From Isochrysis galbana (lineage: Eukaryota > Haptophyta > Isochrysidales > Isochrysidaceae): a stretch of 64,000 bases of DNA. The DNA is taken from positions 2,191,345 to 2,255,344 of the forward strand of contig CM030944.1 of NCBI GenBank assembly GCA_018136815.1. Reading direction: 5' to 3'. Positions 12,616 through 24,060 of this stretch are shown in pieces (position 1 is the stretch's first letter; each line of letters begins with the position of its first letter). The notes below the pieces were generated by a model, which was given only the letters and a program-made list of their open reading frames with translations, was not told the DNA's origin and searched no databases. The position numbers and the translations under genes were made by a program.

Positions 12616-13201
12616 TATCAATGGCGTAGGGATACGGAAAGTCGTTCGCTCCTACAGGCGATACGAATGCGACGATCTCGTCGACGGCCTCAAATTCGAA
12701 CACTTCGATGCCCACGAAGACGTACTTGAGGTCGCCGATGTAGAAGAGCAAAGAGTTCCCTGCTTCATTGAGCTTGTTCACTCTGTCGTACCTCCTGACA
12801 ATACAGTCAATGGGCAGAGGTGGCTGATGCCAACAAACACATCTCGCACAACGAACGCGTGATGCGAGGCTTCGCCGTGTACATCGACCAAGTGCCTACC
12901 GTCATCGCGCTGTGCAACGGACGCGACAAAGCCCACGCCGCCATTGTCACGGGTCGCGTACTTTTGGACACCGGGTTCAGGGGCGAGAATCCTTCGCCAG
13001 TGCTCTTCGAACTCGTGTATACTGGGTCTCCCGTCTCAGGTGTGGGAGAGCCATGGTAAAGGAGCGACAAGGAAGGTCTCTATGTGTCATTTATGAGCAC
13101 GGAACGAAAAAAGCTTCCGTGAGCGCCTTTCACTTCGTTCCGTGATAACCAATCAGTCATCAGATCTGCAGGTACCACTACGACACGTGTATTCACTATA
13201 T

Positions 13202-13618
13202 TTACAGAAGACGACAAAGGAAGACTAAGGATGAGCGACAACCTCGGCTAGTGGCGAAAGCGATCGGCCTTGCCGAGAGGCTCGACTAAGCGCCTAAGTC
13301 GAGACACATCCCTCCCCCCCGTTTTAAGAGACCGCTCACGTAAGTAAACGAGCACTCCACGAGTGAGAGATACCCATTAACACACAAAACCTCACAACAT
13401 CAGCAAGAAACGGGCCACACAGAGGCACAGGAGGAAGGCGAGAAAAGTCCACTGAGGGCCGTGCACCCCGCCCCCAGCCCCCCCACAACCTGGGCCCCTA
13501 TGTAGAGCACGAGGGAGATGCCGCAAGGCGGGAAGTGAGGGAGAGGAAGGGATCTGGGCGTGGCTACAATAGCTAACCCAGTAGCCGCACCGTGGCGCGA
13601 ATATTAAAAAGTTTTTTT
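13202..13618 (+). repeat. family A SINE-like repeat, near full length
   Basis: It begins TTACAGAAGACGACAAAGG and ends in a T-run after GCGCGAATATTAAAAAG. Head, middle and tail align with the complete copy at 46187-46596 (opposite strand) and the tail portions at 27487-27640 and 41188-41401. Near the head, GGCTAGTGGCGAAAGCG resembles a tRNA-like A box and GGCTCGACTAA a weak B box, which hints at a tRNA-derived SINE head. No long ORF. Confidence 0.75.
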
Positions 13619-13619
13619 T

Positions 13620-13765
13620 AGATACCTTTCACCTTTCTGCCGACACCGCCCTTGTCTTCCTTCGCACCACCCTCCTACCCCCCCCTTCTTTCCTTCTTTT
13701 CTTCGATTTCCGGGGTCCGGCCCAAACGCACTACCTTTTGGGCCTGCTTCAGAGTGTGGGGTCCG
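13620..13765 (-). repeat. family B repeat fragment
   Basis: The reverse complement matches the family B body at 27780, 39200 and 57165 (TGGGCCGGACCCCGGAAA followed by a purine-rich stretch). It abuts the T-tail of the family A copy. Confidence 0.6.
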
Positions 13766-14039
13766 GGCAGGCCTTATGGTTGGGATGTAGGATGTGTTTG
13801 AGATACTGGAACGTTTCTGAGCTCTACTCTGGGGCTAAGAGTTTGAGTGTTCTAGTTCACTCTCTACTCTAGCTAGTAGCTAGACTCCATACAGTCTATA
13901 GTCTATAATAGTTCACATTTTTCATTTTTTGCTGTTTTAGTTTTATTTGTTATTTGGTCTACAGTCTTCACAGCATTACTTGGTTGCTGTGAGCCCCATT
14001 TTCTGCTTTAGATCACGATAGCGATACCATACACCGTAC
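13766..14039. other. AT-rich non-coding stretch before the gap
   Basis: Short direct repeats of CTAGTAGCTAG and TATAGTCTATA type. GAGCTCTACTCTGGGGCTAA (13830 region) resembles 5028-5045, so it probably belongs to a dispersed repeat. No gene. Confidence 0.3.
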
Positions 14040-14139
14040 NNNNNNNNNNNNNNNNNNNNNNNNNNNNNNNNNNNNNNNNNNNNNNNNNNNNNNNNNNNNN
14101 NNNNNNNNNNNNNNNNNNNNNNNNNNNNNNNNNNNNNNN
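14040..14139. other. assembly gap of 100 N
   Basis: Exactly 100 N, a conventional placeholder of unknown true length. It truncates the 3' end of the gypsy element, so its 3' LTR cannot be seen. Confidence 1.
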
Positions 14140-17100
14140 CAAATCAGTCCCGGTGAGCTCCAGAATACGCGAAACAAGAACCGAACAAAGATTCGAACCG
14201 GCGTCGGTCCGAAGCTGCCTAGGGACTCCATAACGCGTCACAATCAAGCGGATGAACATGTCCAAGGCCACCTCCGACGAAGGATCCCCATTCGACGGCT
14301 CAGCCTCAATCCATCGAGTGAGCGAGTCGATGAAGACGACCAGCTTGTCGTAACCCGAGACTCCAGGCACGAAGTTGTGAGTGGGAGCCAGTGCGAGCAC
14401 GTCGCAGTAGACCACATCAAAGGGTAGGTACCCACAGAGAGACCGGAGGGCGACGCTAGAGCCCTAGGTAGCGGCTTGGCGAGGGTGCACTCGTGGCATT
14501 CCCGGACGTAGGATGCAACGTCGGAAGACATGCCAGGCCAGTAGACCCGAGTACGAAGAAGACCGGACATACGAGAAACTCCAAGGTGACCGGAGCGATC
14601 GTGGTAGGCAAAGAGGTAGCGAGACCGCAACGAGGGCGGAACATAGAGCACTAGCGAGTCCGGGTCGGTGGAGTCAAGGACGGTGCGATAGTAGACGAGC
14701 CCATCGTGAACGACGAAACGGCGAAACATCTTGGATTGCTGAGCGGGAGCGGGAGCGGGAGCGACAGGACTGGAACACGAATCATCTTCGGCAATGGGGC
14801 CTGAGGCGGCGGCCTGCGGAGGCGACCCTTGGCCTGATGGCTCGTGATTGACCGTCTCTCCTGAGCCTAGGAGTGGCTCTACGAACGGATCTTCCGCCAG
14901 GGCCGCTCTCATCTCTTCGGAAGTCGGCGTACCCGGGGCCAAATAACTAGACTGGATGGCGGGCCCGGAATCGGAGGCTCGACGACGAGATCGGTCCAAG
15001 GCTTGAAGCCCTCGCGCCGTAGCTACGGAGCGCGTGATGGCAGCCACCGGATGAGACCGTTCATGCTCGGCTAGAGACTCTGAGCTAGGCTCACGTACCG
15101 CTAGCGGCGCTGGGCCGGCGAGTGGTTCATCTTCGTGTTCCGGCTCCAGGGATGCTAGCCGGGACAGCCCGTCAGCATCCTGATGAACAGCTCCTGGTTT
15201 ATGTTCGACATCGAACCGGTACTCAGCCAACTTGAGAGCCCACCGAGTCAGCCGAGAGGCTGGCCCACCGGCTACTTGATCCTTCATGGTATGCAGCCAT
15301 CGCAGCGCGGAGTGGTCGACGACTAACTTGAACCGACGCCCCCAAAGGTAGGGTCGCCAATTTCGGATTGATTCCAGGGCAGCCAAGAGCTCAATCTCGG
15401 TCACCGTCCAGTGGCGTTCGGCCGAGGTGAGACTGCGAGCGTAATACCCAACGACTCGTTCACGGTTATCGTCTCCTAGCTGCGAGAGGATGCCGGCGAT
15501 ACCCAACTTGCTAGCCCCATCGGTCTTGACGATGAAGGGCCGATCATCCCTGGGTGGAGTCAAGACGGGCTCCGAAGTGATCGCTGTCTTGAGCTCTTGG
15601 ATAGCTCGGCGACACTCCTCGGACTGGGACTCCTTTGCCACGTCGCAGCCCTTCCGCGTGAGAGCAGTGAGGGGAGCAGCCTTAGCGGCGAATTGGCGAA
15701 TGAATCGACGATAGTAGGAGCAAAGGCCGAGGAAAGATCGAACCGCTTCCAAGGAGTTGATGGATGACGGGTCGATGTCGGCGACAGCTGCGACCTTCTT
15801 CGGGTCCATCTTGAGACCTTCCCTCGAGACAACGTGACCGAGGTACTCCGTAGAGGTGGCAAAGAAGACACACTTGGACATCTTGCAGGTCAGGCCGGCC
15901 CACTCTAGCCGCTCGAGAACTAGGTCTAGCCGGTGAAGCATTTGCTCGAACGAAGCTTGTGCCCTGGCCTCTTCGGAAGGACCCACGCCCGTTGACCAGA
16001 TGCCCACATCATCGAGGTAAGGCATGCAGATCTCCCACGCTAGCGCACCGAGAACGATGTCCATCAAGCGGCACATGTAGGAGGGACCTGATTGGATGCC
16101 GAACGGTAGAAAGTTGAACTCGTATTTGCCGCGGTGGGTGGTGAAAGCGGTGATATGTTTGTGCGATTCTTTGATCGGGATGCCCCAAAAACCAGAGGCT
16201 AAATCGAGAGTACATAAAAAGAGAGAACTGAGCGGCCCTTGGCCGGACGCTAGCCTATCAATAGCCTCTACAATGAGGGGTAGAGGGCTATCCTCGACGC
16301 GTAGCTTGGCGTTCGTGTCGCGGTAGTCCACGCAGAATCGAACGGAGCCATCTTTCTTGCTGACCAGGACTACTCGGGAAGCCCAAGCCGAATTTGACTT
16401 GCGAATAATGCCGGCGGCTTCCATCTTGGCTACCTCCTCTTCTATGATGAGCTCGCCTGCGCGGCCCACTCTAGACGGAGCGTGCCGGTGAGGAACAGCG
16501 CCGGGGTTGAGTGGCAACTCCACCTCGAGAACGTGCGTATGGTTTGGAGCCCCCGGGTGCAACGCGAAAGCTTTGATGCGCCGGGCCAAGAGTTGGCGTA
16601 CTTCTTCTCGTTGATCGTCGGAAAGAAGCCGGTCTGGATCGATGGTGGCTGAGTCGAGTAGAGATCGTTGCTCCTCGCTCAGCGCGGTGACAGGGTCACC
16701 ATCCCCCTCGCTTCCAGTCGGAGTCCAGCCCCGGTGCAACTTGAAACGCACCTGGAGCGAAGCTATCGGATGCAGAGACGGCAGGGTCAGCGCATCGACT
16801 CCGGTGTGGATGATCGTCACCGCGATGCGATGATCGTCCGTGGGCGTGACCACCGTGGGCATTACGAGAGGAGACGAATCGAGAGCCTCGCGATTTGGTA
16901 GGCGGTCGACCAGCATCGCGCAGTCCGAATGATCTCGGAGAGCTAGCGGAACCCTAACCCAGATGGTTGCGCGGTGGAAGGCAGGAATCGTCACCGCTTG
17001 CTCCGTGTAGAGAAGATATTCGGACGAGGTAGACGCCGGAGCTTTGGCCGCAAACTCGTCGGCAGACTCAAAGAGAGGTGTATAGAGTGGCTGTCTAGCA

Positions 17101-20100
17101 TCAGCAGCAGCCTCACCCTCCGATCCGGCCGGGATCTCTCGTGTTGCCGTCGACCTCTCCAGAAAGTCGACAGTCAGCGGCTGACAGGGTGACATCGAGA
17201 TAGCTCCGACGAAGCCGGCGTCCGCGACTGGGGGCGGCGCCGTGGAAACTCTGACTACACATTCGGAAAGGACTCTTGAAGAGTCTTCTGAATCGCCAGA
17301 GGCCGGACGGAGGCGGAGGCTTCCTTCCGAGCTCGCGGCGTCGAGAGAAATGGTAGCGGAGTGGGCGGCCAAAAAATCGTTCCCGAGCAGAAGCATCGGG
17401 TTCCCTTCGATGACCGCGAACGAATGACGGAAGAGGCGACCGGACAAGGAGAAGACGAGGCTAGCCCGGCCCCTAGTGATGAGAGGAAGGCCGTCCGGCC
17501 CATGTAGGTTGGGGACGGTAGCGTCCGATACGCGTTCGACGCAAGCGTCTTCAGGTAGTCGATCGAGAAGAGCAGTGGTGATTACTGACGGGCCCGCTCC
17601 AGTGTCAGCCAGGGTGCTGTTCACCGTGAGAGCAACGTCCGGGAGAACGAACCCTTGAGCTGCGCGGTCGCCATCGGCACGGCAGACCACGAGATCGCGG
17701 ACATAGAGGCAGTGACGAGGGTAGAGCGGCGGCGGCGTGTCCGCGATAGATTCTACTGGAAGCGAGGTTCCGGCTCCGGTTGACGGGGTGGTTGGATTAG
17801 AGGCTGGCCTGGACGGAGAAGATTCATCGACGTGGGGCACTCGCTCGATAGCGGCGGCTACCGTCTGCGGCACGAATGGTATTGAAGAGTATGGGGATGC
17901 CTTTGCTGAATTAGAGGGGTTAGGCACGCCATCATAGCCTAGCCCTCGACGGTCCGTCGGATGCCGAGGTTGATCCATTTGGCGTGACCATTCCTTCTCC
18001 AGGGACTTCTGCAAGTCTGTCTTCGGAAGCTTCGACAACTCGGAAAAACCAGCCGCACTGAGACCCCTAGCGGCAGCCCCATCGCAACACAGTGCCCGTG
18101 GAGTACCCTCTCCTTCGGCGGCGTCGGAGGGCTTGGTCTCGAGGGTCTGCATGCTCCGGTGTTCTGGCATCTCGGGCGTATCATCTTCTCCCGAGTCCAG
18201 CCCAACATCCCCGTTTTCAAGTGGCCTTTCGGCTACGACCGAACCGGTCGGTTCGGCCACTCCTTCGTCGCCAGCCGTGAAGGAGGCGCTCGGAGATAGT
18301 GCATTGATGCCTTGAGAGCCCAGTCGAGACAAGATGGAAGGTTCCGACGGCTCCGCAGCTGCCGCTTGCTCAGCGATTTCTTGGGCGATGGAAGGCGTGA
18401 CATCCTGCCACCGATGGACCCCCGAAATTACATCACGATCGAAGACCTGCCACTTGCTGCGGCGCTTCTTCACCGTGTTTGGAGGGCCTGGCGTTGTAGA
18501 GCGGTCCTTCATGGGCCACTCCCACGGCGTGAAGCAGTCCACTTCCGCCACGGTCCCGTCTTGCGATGCGTTGGTTTCCGAGTCCTTCCGATGGAGCAGG
18601 CGAGACGCATCGGCAACGGGGCCCGCGTCTGAGATCACGACAACCGAATCAGACACTAGCGAACCGCTGGGAGGCGTGAGGTGAGGGCTAGAAGCTGCTT
18701 CGCCTCTCCCCTCCATGAAGCGAGCTAGAGCCGTCCTCGGCTCAGCCAGTTCGAAGCCGGTCGAACAAAGCGAGGGGCGTTCTCTCAAGCTGGCAGCTGC
18801 TTGGGAAATTGCCCAGTCCACCGTGAAGTCGAGCGAACGCGACGCCTTGGCTTCGCGCGCATAACGGCGCAAGACCGGCATCCACTGGGCCGCCATTGCA
18901 CCGGCAATGCCTACATAGGTGCGGCTGCGAAGGGCGCCACGGTGGGGCGACGGCGATAGATCCGCCATCGCGGATAGACGTCCCTCGACAATCTTCGAAG
19001 GCTGCAGGGGCGGGAGTGAAGCCGTCAGGTACAGGCCAGTTGCCTTTTGATGGCCCGTGCCGTGCTGCCACGGCTGCACAAACTGCCGCGGTCGCAACCC
19101 CCCGACTAAGGCAGAGGCTTCCGCGTGCATTCGAGGATTTTCGACGGCAACGAAAGGCGCGTCGGCGCTTGCCATGGCGAGGAAGACTCTAGCGGCGGAT
19201 TCGAGAGCCTGGCGACGTCCCGGTTCCCGATCGAGCCACTGGCAACTCACCGCCGACAAATACGTGCACGGCGGATGCGCGACCACGAGGTCCCAACCGA
19301 GGTTTTGAATGTGAAGAGCATCTCCGCAGAAGTGGGGAATGTAGTCGATCTCCGACGGTCGTAGATCGCACGTCGCGACGTGCGCTCCGGCGAGTAGGAA
19401 CATCGAAGACACGACCCCGCTAGCTTCACCGACGACTAGAACGCGGGGTGGAGGAATCCCCTCGGCCGCGTCGAACGTCACGGCGTCGTGGATCGCCGCT
19501 AACTCAGCGCAAAGCTCGTCAAAATGCGTCGGCAGTACGGCAGAGGGTGATGAATGAGTGCTCGCGTGCGGCCGCCGCACGGCTAGAGCAGCTTCGGCGA
19601 GATGGCGGGGCAAGATGACGGAGGAACCGCTAGCCCGGGCACGGGAGGCGGCTAACATTTGGAGCTCGCGCGTAGGGGCGCGGGCAGTTGCAGTAGACTT
19701 GGCGGCCGAGGAACAACCAACCACGGCGATCCGGTGGATGGCCTCGGCAACGGAATTCAGGGGAAGGAGGTCGTCGCCCTCGAGTTTCGGTGGGCTAGAC
19801 CTGAAGGGGGTTGGCTCCGGCGGGCGATCCCTGGAATGGGGATCCTCCGGAGAGCCGAGAGAAAGAGGAGACGCCGGCGTCCATGTGGTGCGCGACGTGG
19901 GATCGTAATCGACGGCCCCTGCGTCTCCCGAGGCTGGAGTGACCACGGCGTGAGCGCGGAAAGCCGCAGCTCCCTTGGAACCTTCAACTTCATCGACCCC
20001 GGAAGCCGACCCTTCCGGGTTGGGAACCAGGTCAGAAACGAGAACAGGTGCAACTTCGAGACGAGAGAATGAACACGATGACGGAGAAATATAACGAACC

Positions 20101-20729
20101 GGGGAGAGAGGTGAAGAGGAGACACTAGTCTCCGCCTCAACAGCACGAGAACCTACGGTAGACAACGACAATTCGTCCGCAGAGCGGCTCCGGCTATGGC
20201 CCTTGGGAGAGAGGTCTCCAGTGGGGTCCCGCCGGGAAAGAGCAGAAACAGGTAAAGCAGCAACAACGTTTTCGGACGCGGCAGCGGCCACGTCGGACCT
20301 ATCCATAGAACCTAGAGCAGAAGATGATACCGAGTCGACAGCCCTCGAGGGCTCCACAACTGATTGTTTACGAAACGAAGAGACCGAAGACGCGTCGAAT
20401 CCACCTAGCCCACCCCCTTGGGCAGGGCCGTCGGGGGGTGAATCCAGGGATGAAGATGCGTCGAAAGACCTAGGCGAATTAGAAGAAACCGAAGACAGCA
20501 TAGTATCCGTAGAAATAGATTCCAAGAGGGGCAGCGAGCGAGAATCGGCCCCTAACATCCTAATAGCGTGCGGAGTAATAGAAGAACTTGTAGACGTACA
20601 CGAATTTCGGAGAGTCGGGTCGCGACTATCTCCGGGGCAAACCTGTTTCCAGGAGCCCGGGTCAAGTGTCGACTCCGGCTTCCGAGATAGCCGTTCGGCG
20701 GGGGCTTCAGCCGGCGAGGCGGCTCCCAC
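14140..20729 (-). CDS. gypsy pol polyprotein with methyltransferase-like domain
   Basis: A frame of about 2160 residues without an ATG at its start, so expression from the gag message is likely, as is usual for such elements. A Ser-rich tract (about 20700-19500) is followed by a cytosine-methyltransferase-like domain (about 19450-18880): VLVVGEASG, AHPPCTYLS, AVENPRMH, KATGLYL and LRSRTYVGIAGAMAAQW match phage DNA cytosine methyltransferases in order. The aspartic protease (LADTGAGPSVI) lies near 17610, reverse transcriptase (VDYRDTNAK, LPFGIQSGPSYM, MPYLDDVGIW) at about 16460-15960, RNase H (IVKTDGASK, FKLVVDHSALRW) at 15540-15140, the integrase zinc-binding H/H/C/C region at about 14600-14480 and part of the integrase core beyond, up to the gap. 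Treated as a fossil; broken. Confidence 0.85.
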
Positions 20730-20894
20730 CGTCGAGGACTGAATAGAGCTAGAGACAGGGGGAGAATCGCCGCGTCGACAGCTCTTCTCCCCAAGCGGCG
20801 TAGGGATCGGATCGGGATGGTGGTGGTGGCGTTCAGGCCCACCGCCCGCGATGTTCTCCGCCAGGGTTTGAAGGACGGGGACCCCGCCGGACCC

Positions 20895-23612
20895 CTACTG
20901 AGGCTTAACCCGGACCATCGAGCGAAGAAGCTTATGAATGTGCTCGTCCGATCCGCACTCTCCGCAGCCAGCCTCACACAGAAAGCGGATATATGGCTGA
21001 CAGATGACGGGGTTGTGAGCACCGTCTCCCGTGCCATATTTCCAGGCTTCGCTGGATGGAGTGCCAGGAGGAGCGTGAGGTCGGAAAGCGCAGAAGGCAC
21101 AGCCGTTTTCGTTCGTCCATTCGGTGATTCCCCTATTGATATCGTCCGTCCGTGGAGTTTCCATTGAATTATCGGCCGGTCGGCACTTTGCTAGCGCCGC
21201 CGAGACCCTTGGGTGCTTGGCATAGCCTGCTACGGCCCAGAAGCGGGCTCGGGCCCGATTCCAAAGCTCGGGCGTCCACCGGGATACGCCCAGGTCAGGC
21301 GGTAGCCCTTGGCCGTTCGCCGGCGGATCGCAGCGACGGCTGGGCGGCCGAGACGAGCCTCCCTTTCGACCGGGTGGATCGGTTAGTATAGCCGGCAACG
21401 GTGAGTTGGAGTGGTAACTTGCCGGCGGTGCAGCAGCCCGATAATCAGGCTTCGAAGCAGGCGAGTGTCCCTGTCCGCGAAGAGCTTCCGCCACGGTAGC
21501 TTGGACGGCCGCCTGCACGGCGGCAACCATGTCCGTGGTCGAAGCGGTCTTCTGGGACGAGGAAGTCTCGTTCTTTGCCTCGCCTGAGGCTTTAGTGCGT
21601 ACGCTAGCCACGGTTTGCTTCGTCGAGGGCCGGGATTGATGACGCTTCACCCGAGCCTGCTCGTAAGGGCTGAGGTACCGTTGGCAGAGGTTGACGCACG
21701 AGAGCGCCGACCGACCTAGCTCGTGGTTCTCTACGCGGAAACGAGTCTCCGCGAGCACCTCCGCAAATTTAATAGCATTATCGACGCCGCGCTGAGGATC
21801 AACCTTATCGTTCCGGATGATTTCTTCGAACCTCTGGTTGATCTCATGGGCCATGTTTGGATGATCCCACACGTTGGTGGAGTCAACCGCGGAATCGCCA
21901 AGCTTGCGGATGTAGGCGCGAACCAAATTCTTGCTGAGCTCACATAGATCAGCGCCAGCCTCGCGCTCCCTCATGCGGTCCCACTCCATCGACGCCGAGT
22001 CTTTCGCGAAACCATCGGCCCCGTTTGCGAAGGTCCCGTCGCATTTGCGAAGAAGGACGTCAGCAGCGAGGACAGGATTGAGAGCGAGGGCGCGGTCCTC
22101 CACTAGATCGAGGAGGAAGGCGAAGATGCGAGAATTGCCGCTGGAATTGGCTCCGGCTGCCGCGAGGAGGGAGGTAAATATTTCGCGATGATCGCAGCCG
22201 AGCGCTAGTGCCCGCTCCAACGGCTTGATGAGAGTTAGCCGAAATTCGTTCCAGGCTGTCGCCGCGGTTTGAACGTTATCGGAAGCGAGGGCCTTTGGGA
22301 AGCGGAGCTCCGAAAGCTCTTTGCCCATCCTGACCTGATGGTGAAGGGTTTGCTCGGCTGAGAAGCGGCTACGCACCCATTTGAGCAAGTGGTCCTCCTC
22401 CATGAAAATTCGGCAATGCCAAACGTTGCCCGCCAGGGAGAGGTTGCTCTTCAAAATGGTGTGGATGAGCTCGTGCTCGTCGGAGTCGCGGTAAAGGGCG
22501 GCCAGATCGCGTGAAGGCAGGGCGAGGAGATTTTTCCACTCGCTTACAACTGCCTCTCGCTCATCCATCCCCACCGCGAGGCAGGGGTCACGAGGGTGGC
22601 GAAGTGGCACCATCGGGGTCGGGCCCCGGTAAGGGCTTTGGTCCTGGCGGCGGGATTCCGATTTAGAGGTCGGGTACGCCGACCGTGGAACCCTAGAAGC
22701 CGGAGAGCTGTGGCCCTTTGGGTCTAGAGCAGGAGGCTCGCCCATGGGTGGTTCCCTCTGAACCGGCCTAGCAGAATCCGCAGCCGCCTCGGTCCGATCC
22801 ATCGACGGACTTGAAGCGGGCTCTTGGCGGGCTTGGAGTAGCTGAGTCAGGGCTTTGAACCCTGCTTCAACTTGATCCCGGAGAAGCCCCTCCCTCGCCT
22901 CTGCCGCGGCAAGGGATGAGTGTAGGCGCTCCACAGCCCCTTTTAGGGTGTTGGTCTCCGCCTGAAGCCTTGCCATTTCCGCATCCTGACGCGCCGCGGC
23001 CGTCTCGATCGGGGTGATCTCTTGATCAAGGACCCCTTTTGATGACGGCGGGGCATAGTCCCGGTAGGCGGGGCTTCGGAAGCTGATCACCTCAGCTTCA
23101 CCCACCTCAGACTCATCATCTCGAAGGTGAGGAGGCGGGTCAAATTGAATCAGAGGGAGGGGACCCTCCTCCACCTCATGGGCCAACTCAGCGACGCTGA
23201 AGTTGGCTTCATGCGGGAGAGGGTCATGCTCCACCATGGCCCGCTGTGATTGCACCCGGTGGGTGCCGAGGGCAGCGGACCAAGACTCGCCATCCGCCAC
23301 GAGCTGATCGGAGCCAGTCGTGGAGATAGCAGCCGGAGTGATGGGTGCCACTGGTGCAGCCTCAGAGGCCGTGGGATCACTCGGACATCCAACGGGAACA
23401 GAAGCTGCAGCGGGCAGAGAAGGTTCCCTGAGAGGTTCCTCCTCTGCGGCCGAGGACGCGAGCTTAGATTTCGTGCTTGTCGAGTCGAGCGCTACCGGAG
23501 GGCTCTGAGCCACTCCGTCGCGAGCGGCACCGGCGGCTAGCGCGGCGCTTTGTCCCTCCTCCCCACCGGGAGTCGGGTGAATGAAATTCTGGACTGGGTC
23601 GGGCAACCCCAT
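20895..23612 (-). CDS. gypsy gag protein
   Basis: 905 residues from the first ATG at 23612. The N-terminal third is Pro/Ser/Glu-rich with a short coiled coil (about 22990-22850). The central helical part (about 22560-21650) resembles a gypsy capsid region in size and position. The C-terminus is not the usual CCHC knuckle but a Cys-rich module with NENGCAFCAF, WKYGTGDGAHNP and FLCEAGCGECG (about 21150-20940). The same module is kept in the fragments near 46 kb, so it is a family trait, possibly a nucleic-acid-binding zinc domain. It comes just before the pol frame. Confidence 0.75.
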   Translation of the reverse strand: MGLPDPVQNFIHPTPGGEEGQSAALAAGAARDGVAQSPPVALDSTSTKSKLASSAAEEEPLREPSLPAAASVPVGCPSDPTASEAAPVAPITPAAISTTGSDQLVADGESWSAALGTHRVQSQRAMVEHDPLPHEANFSVAELAHEVEEGPLPLIQFDPPPHLRDDESEVGEAEVISFRSPAYRDYAPPSSKGVLDQEITPIETAAARQDAEMARLQAETNTLKGAVERLHSSLAAAEAREGLLRDQVEAGFKALTQLLQARQEPASSPSMDRTEAAADSARPVQREPPMGEPPALDPKGHSSPASRVPRSAYPTSKSESRRQDQSPYRGPTPMVPLRHPRDPCLAVGMDEREAVVSEWKNLLALPSRDLAALYRDSDEHELIHTILKSNLSLAGNVWHCRIFMEEDHLLKWVRSRFSAEQTLHHQVRMGKELSELRFPKALASDNVQTAATAWNEFRLTLIKPLERALALGCDHREIFTSLLAAAGANSSGNSRIFAFLLDLVEDRALALNPVLAADVLLRKCDGTFANGADGFAKDSASMEWDRMREREAGADLCELSKNLVRAYIRKLGDSAVDSTNVWDHPNMAHEINQRFEEIIRNDKVDPQRGVDNAIKFAEVLAETRFRVENHELGRSALSCVNLCQRYLSPYEQARVKRHQSRPSTKQTVASVRTKASGEAKNETSSSQKTASTTDMVAAVQAAVQATVAEALRGQGHSPASKPDYRAAAPPASYHSNSPLPAILTDPPGRKGGSSRPPSRRCDPPANGQGLPPDLGVSRWTPELWNRARARFWAVAGYAKHPRVSAALAKCRPADNSMETPRTDDINRGITEWTNENGCAFCAFRPHAPPGTPSSEAWKYGTGDGAHNPVICQPYIRFLCEAGCGECGSDEHIHKLLRSMVRVKPQ

Positions 23613-24060
23613 TCGGGTGTATGGACAGGGAACGAACGGCGAACGAAGGACTGTGGGGCGGCGAGGCGCTCCTAGCGGCCCTAGTGTGTTGGGTTTTAAG
23701 AGATTGTTAGACCTACAAAGAACTCTTCCCTCAGGGAGGGAGCCTAGGCTGCTAGAGTGCAGCGACGCAGCGAACAACGACGGACAAAGAGCCTGAGAAC
23801 AACAGGATACACCGACTCACGAACACACCGGAATCATTCACCCAAACAAAGCAAATTATCAAGCAACCGCGACCCCAAATCACCGATAACTCAAACACGT
23901 CGCGAGAGACGGAGAGAGAGAGCGAGAGAGAGAGAGACTCCGCAGCGACGGCCGGAGCGTGTCTCCGTTGTAACTTCCCACGTAGCGGAGAGTCCGAAGG
24001 GGAGCGTCATGTCGCGCGACCACGGCGATCACTTTGGATACAGATCGCAACGAGATGTCT

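Larger units (their letters stand above)
8985..12800 (-). pseudogene. giant-virus-like gene fossil, split by a hAT insertion
   Basis: Two minus-strand pieces of one ORF flank the hAT element, at about 12800-12624 and 9069-8985. The first carries SPVGANDFPYPYAI after a segment with YVFVGIEVFEFE. This pattern is familiar from uncharacterised proteins of nucleocytoplasmic large DNA viruses (SPVGNNDVPYPYA-type). The second piece carries YLMLEKKQGYIDPYHSFYD, again typical of that family. The copy is broken. It looks like an old viral insertion later hit by the transposon, and no neighbouring viral gene is recognised. The family call is from memory of the motif, so it is moderate. Confidence 0.45.
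14140..24060 (-). mobile_element. Ty3/gypsy LTR retrotransposon fossil with a methyltransferase-like domain
   Basis: Minus-strand element. Its order is gag (to 20895), then a long polyprotein with a Ser-rich region, a phage-type cytosine-methyltransferase-like domain, aspartic protease, reverse transcriptase, RNase H and integrase; protease-RT-RH-IN is the gypsy order. LTRs were not found: the 3' end is lost in the gap, and the leader above 23.8 kb has no visible partner, so the right limit is approximate. Reading frames are long and domains well kept, with about one break plus the gap, so it looks fairly young. Gag-related fragments of the same family lie at 45970-46186 and 46597-46800. Confidence 0.85.

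Noticed and set aside
12820-13059. Plus-strand 79-residue frame next to the viral fossil
   Set aside because: No family recognised and the neighbouring coding signal is on the other strand.
13090-13145. Inverted repeat CACGGAACGAA ... TTCGTTCCGTG
   Set aside because: A good 11-bp stem, but isolated and with no partner element; kept only as a note.
14140-24060. Search for LTRs of the gypsy element
   Set aside because: No direct repeat pair found between the leader side and the gap side; the 3' LTR is probably in the N gap.
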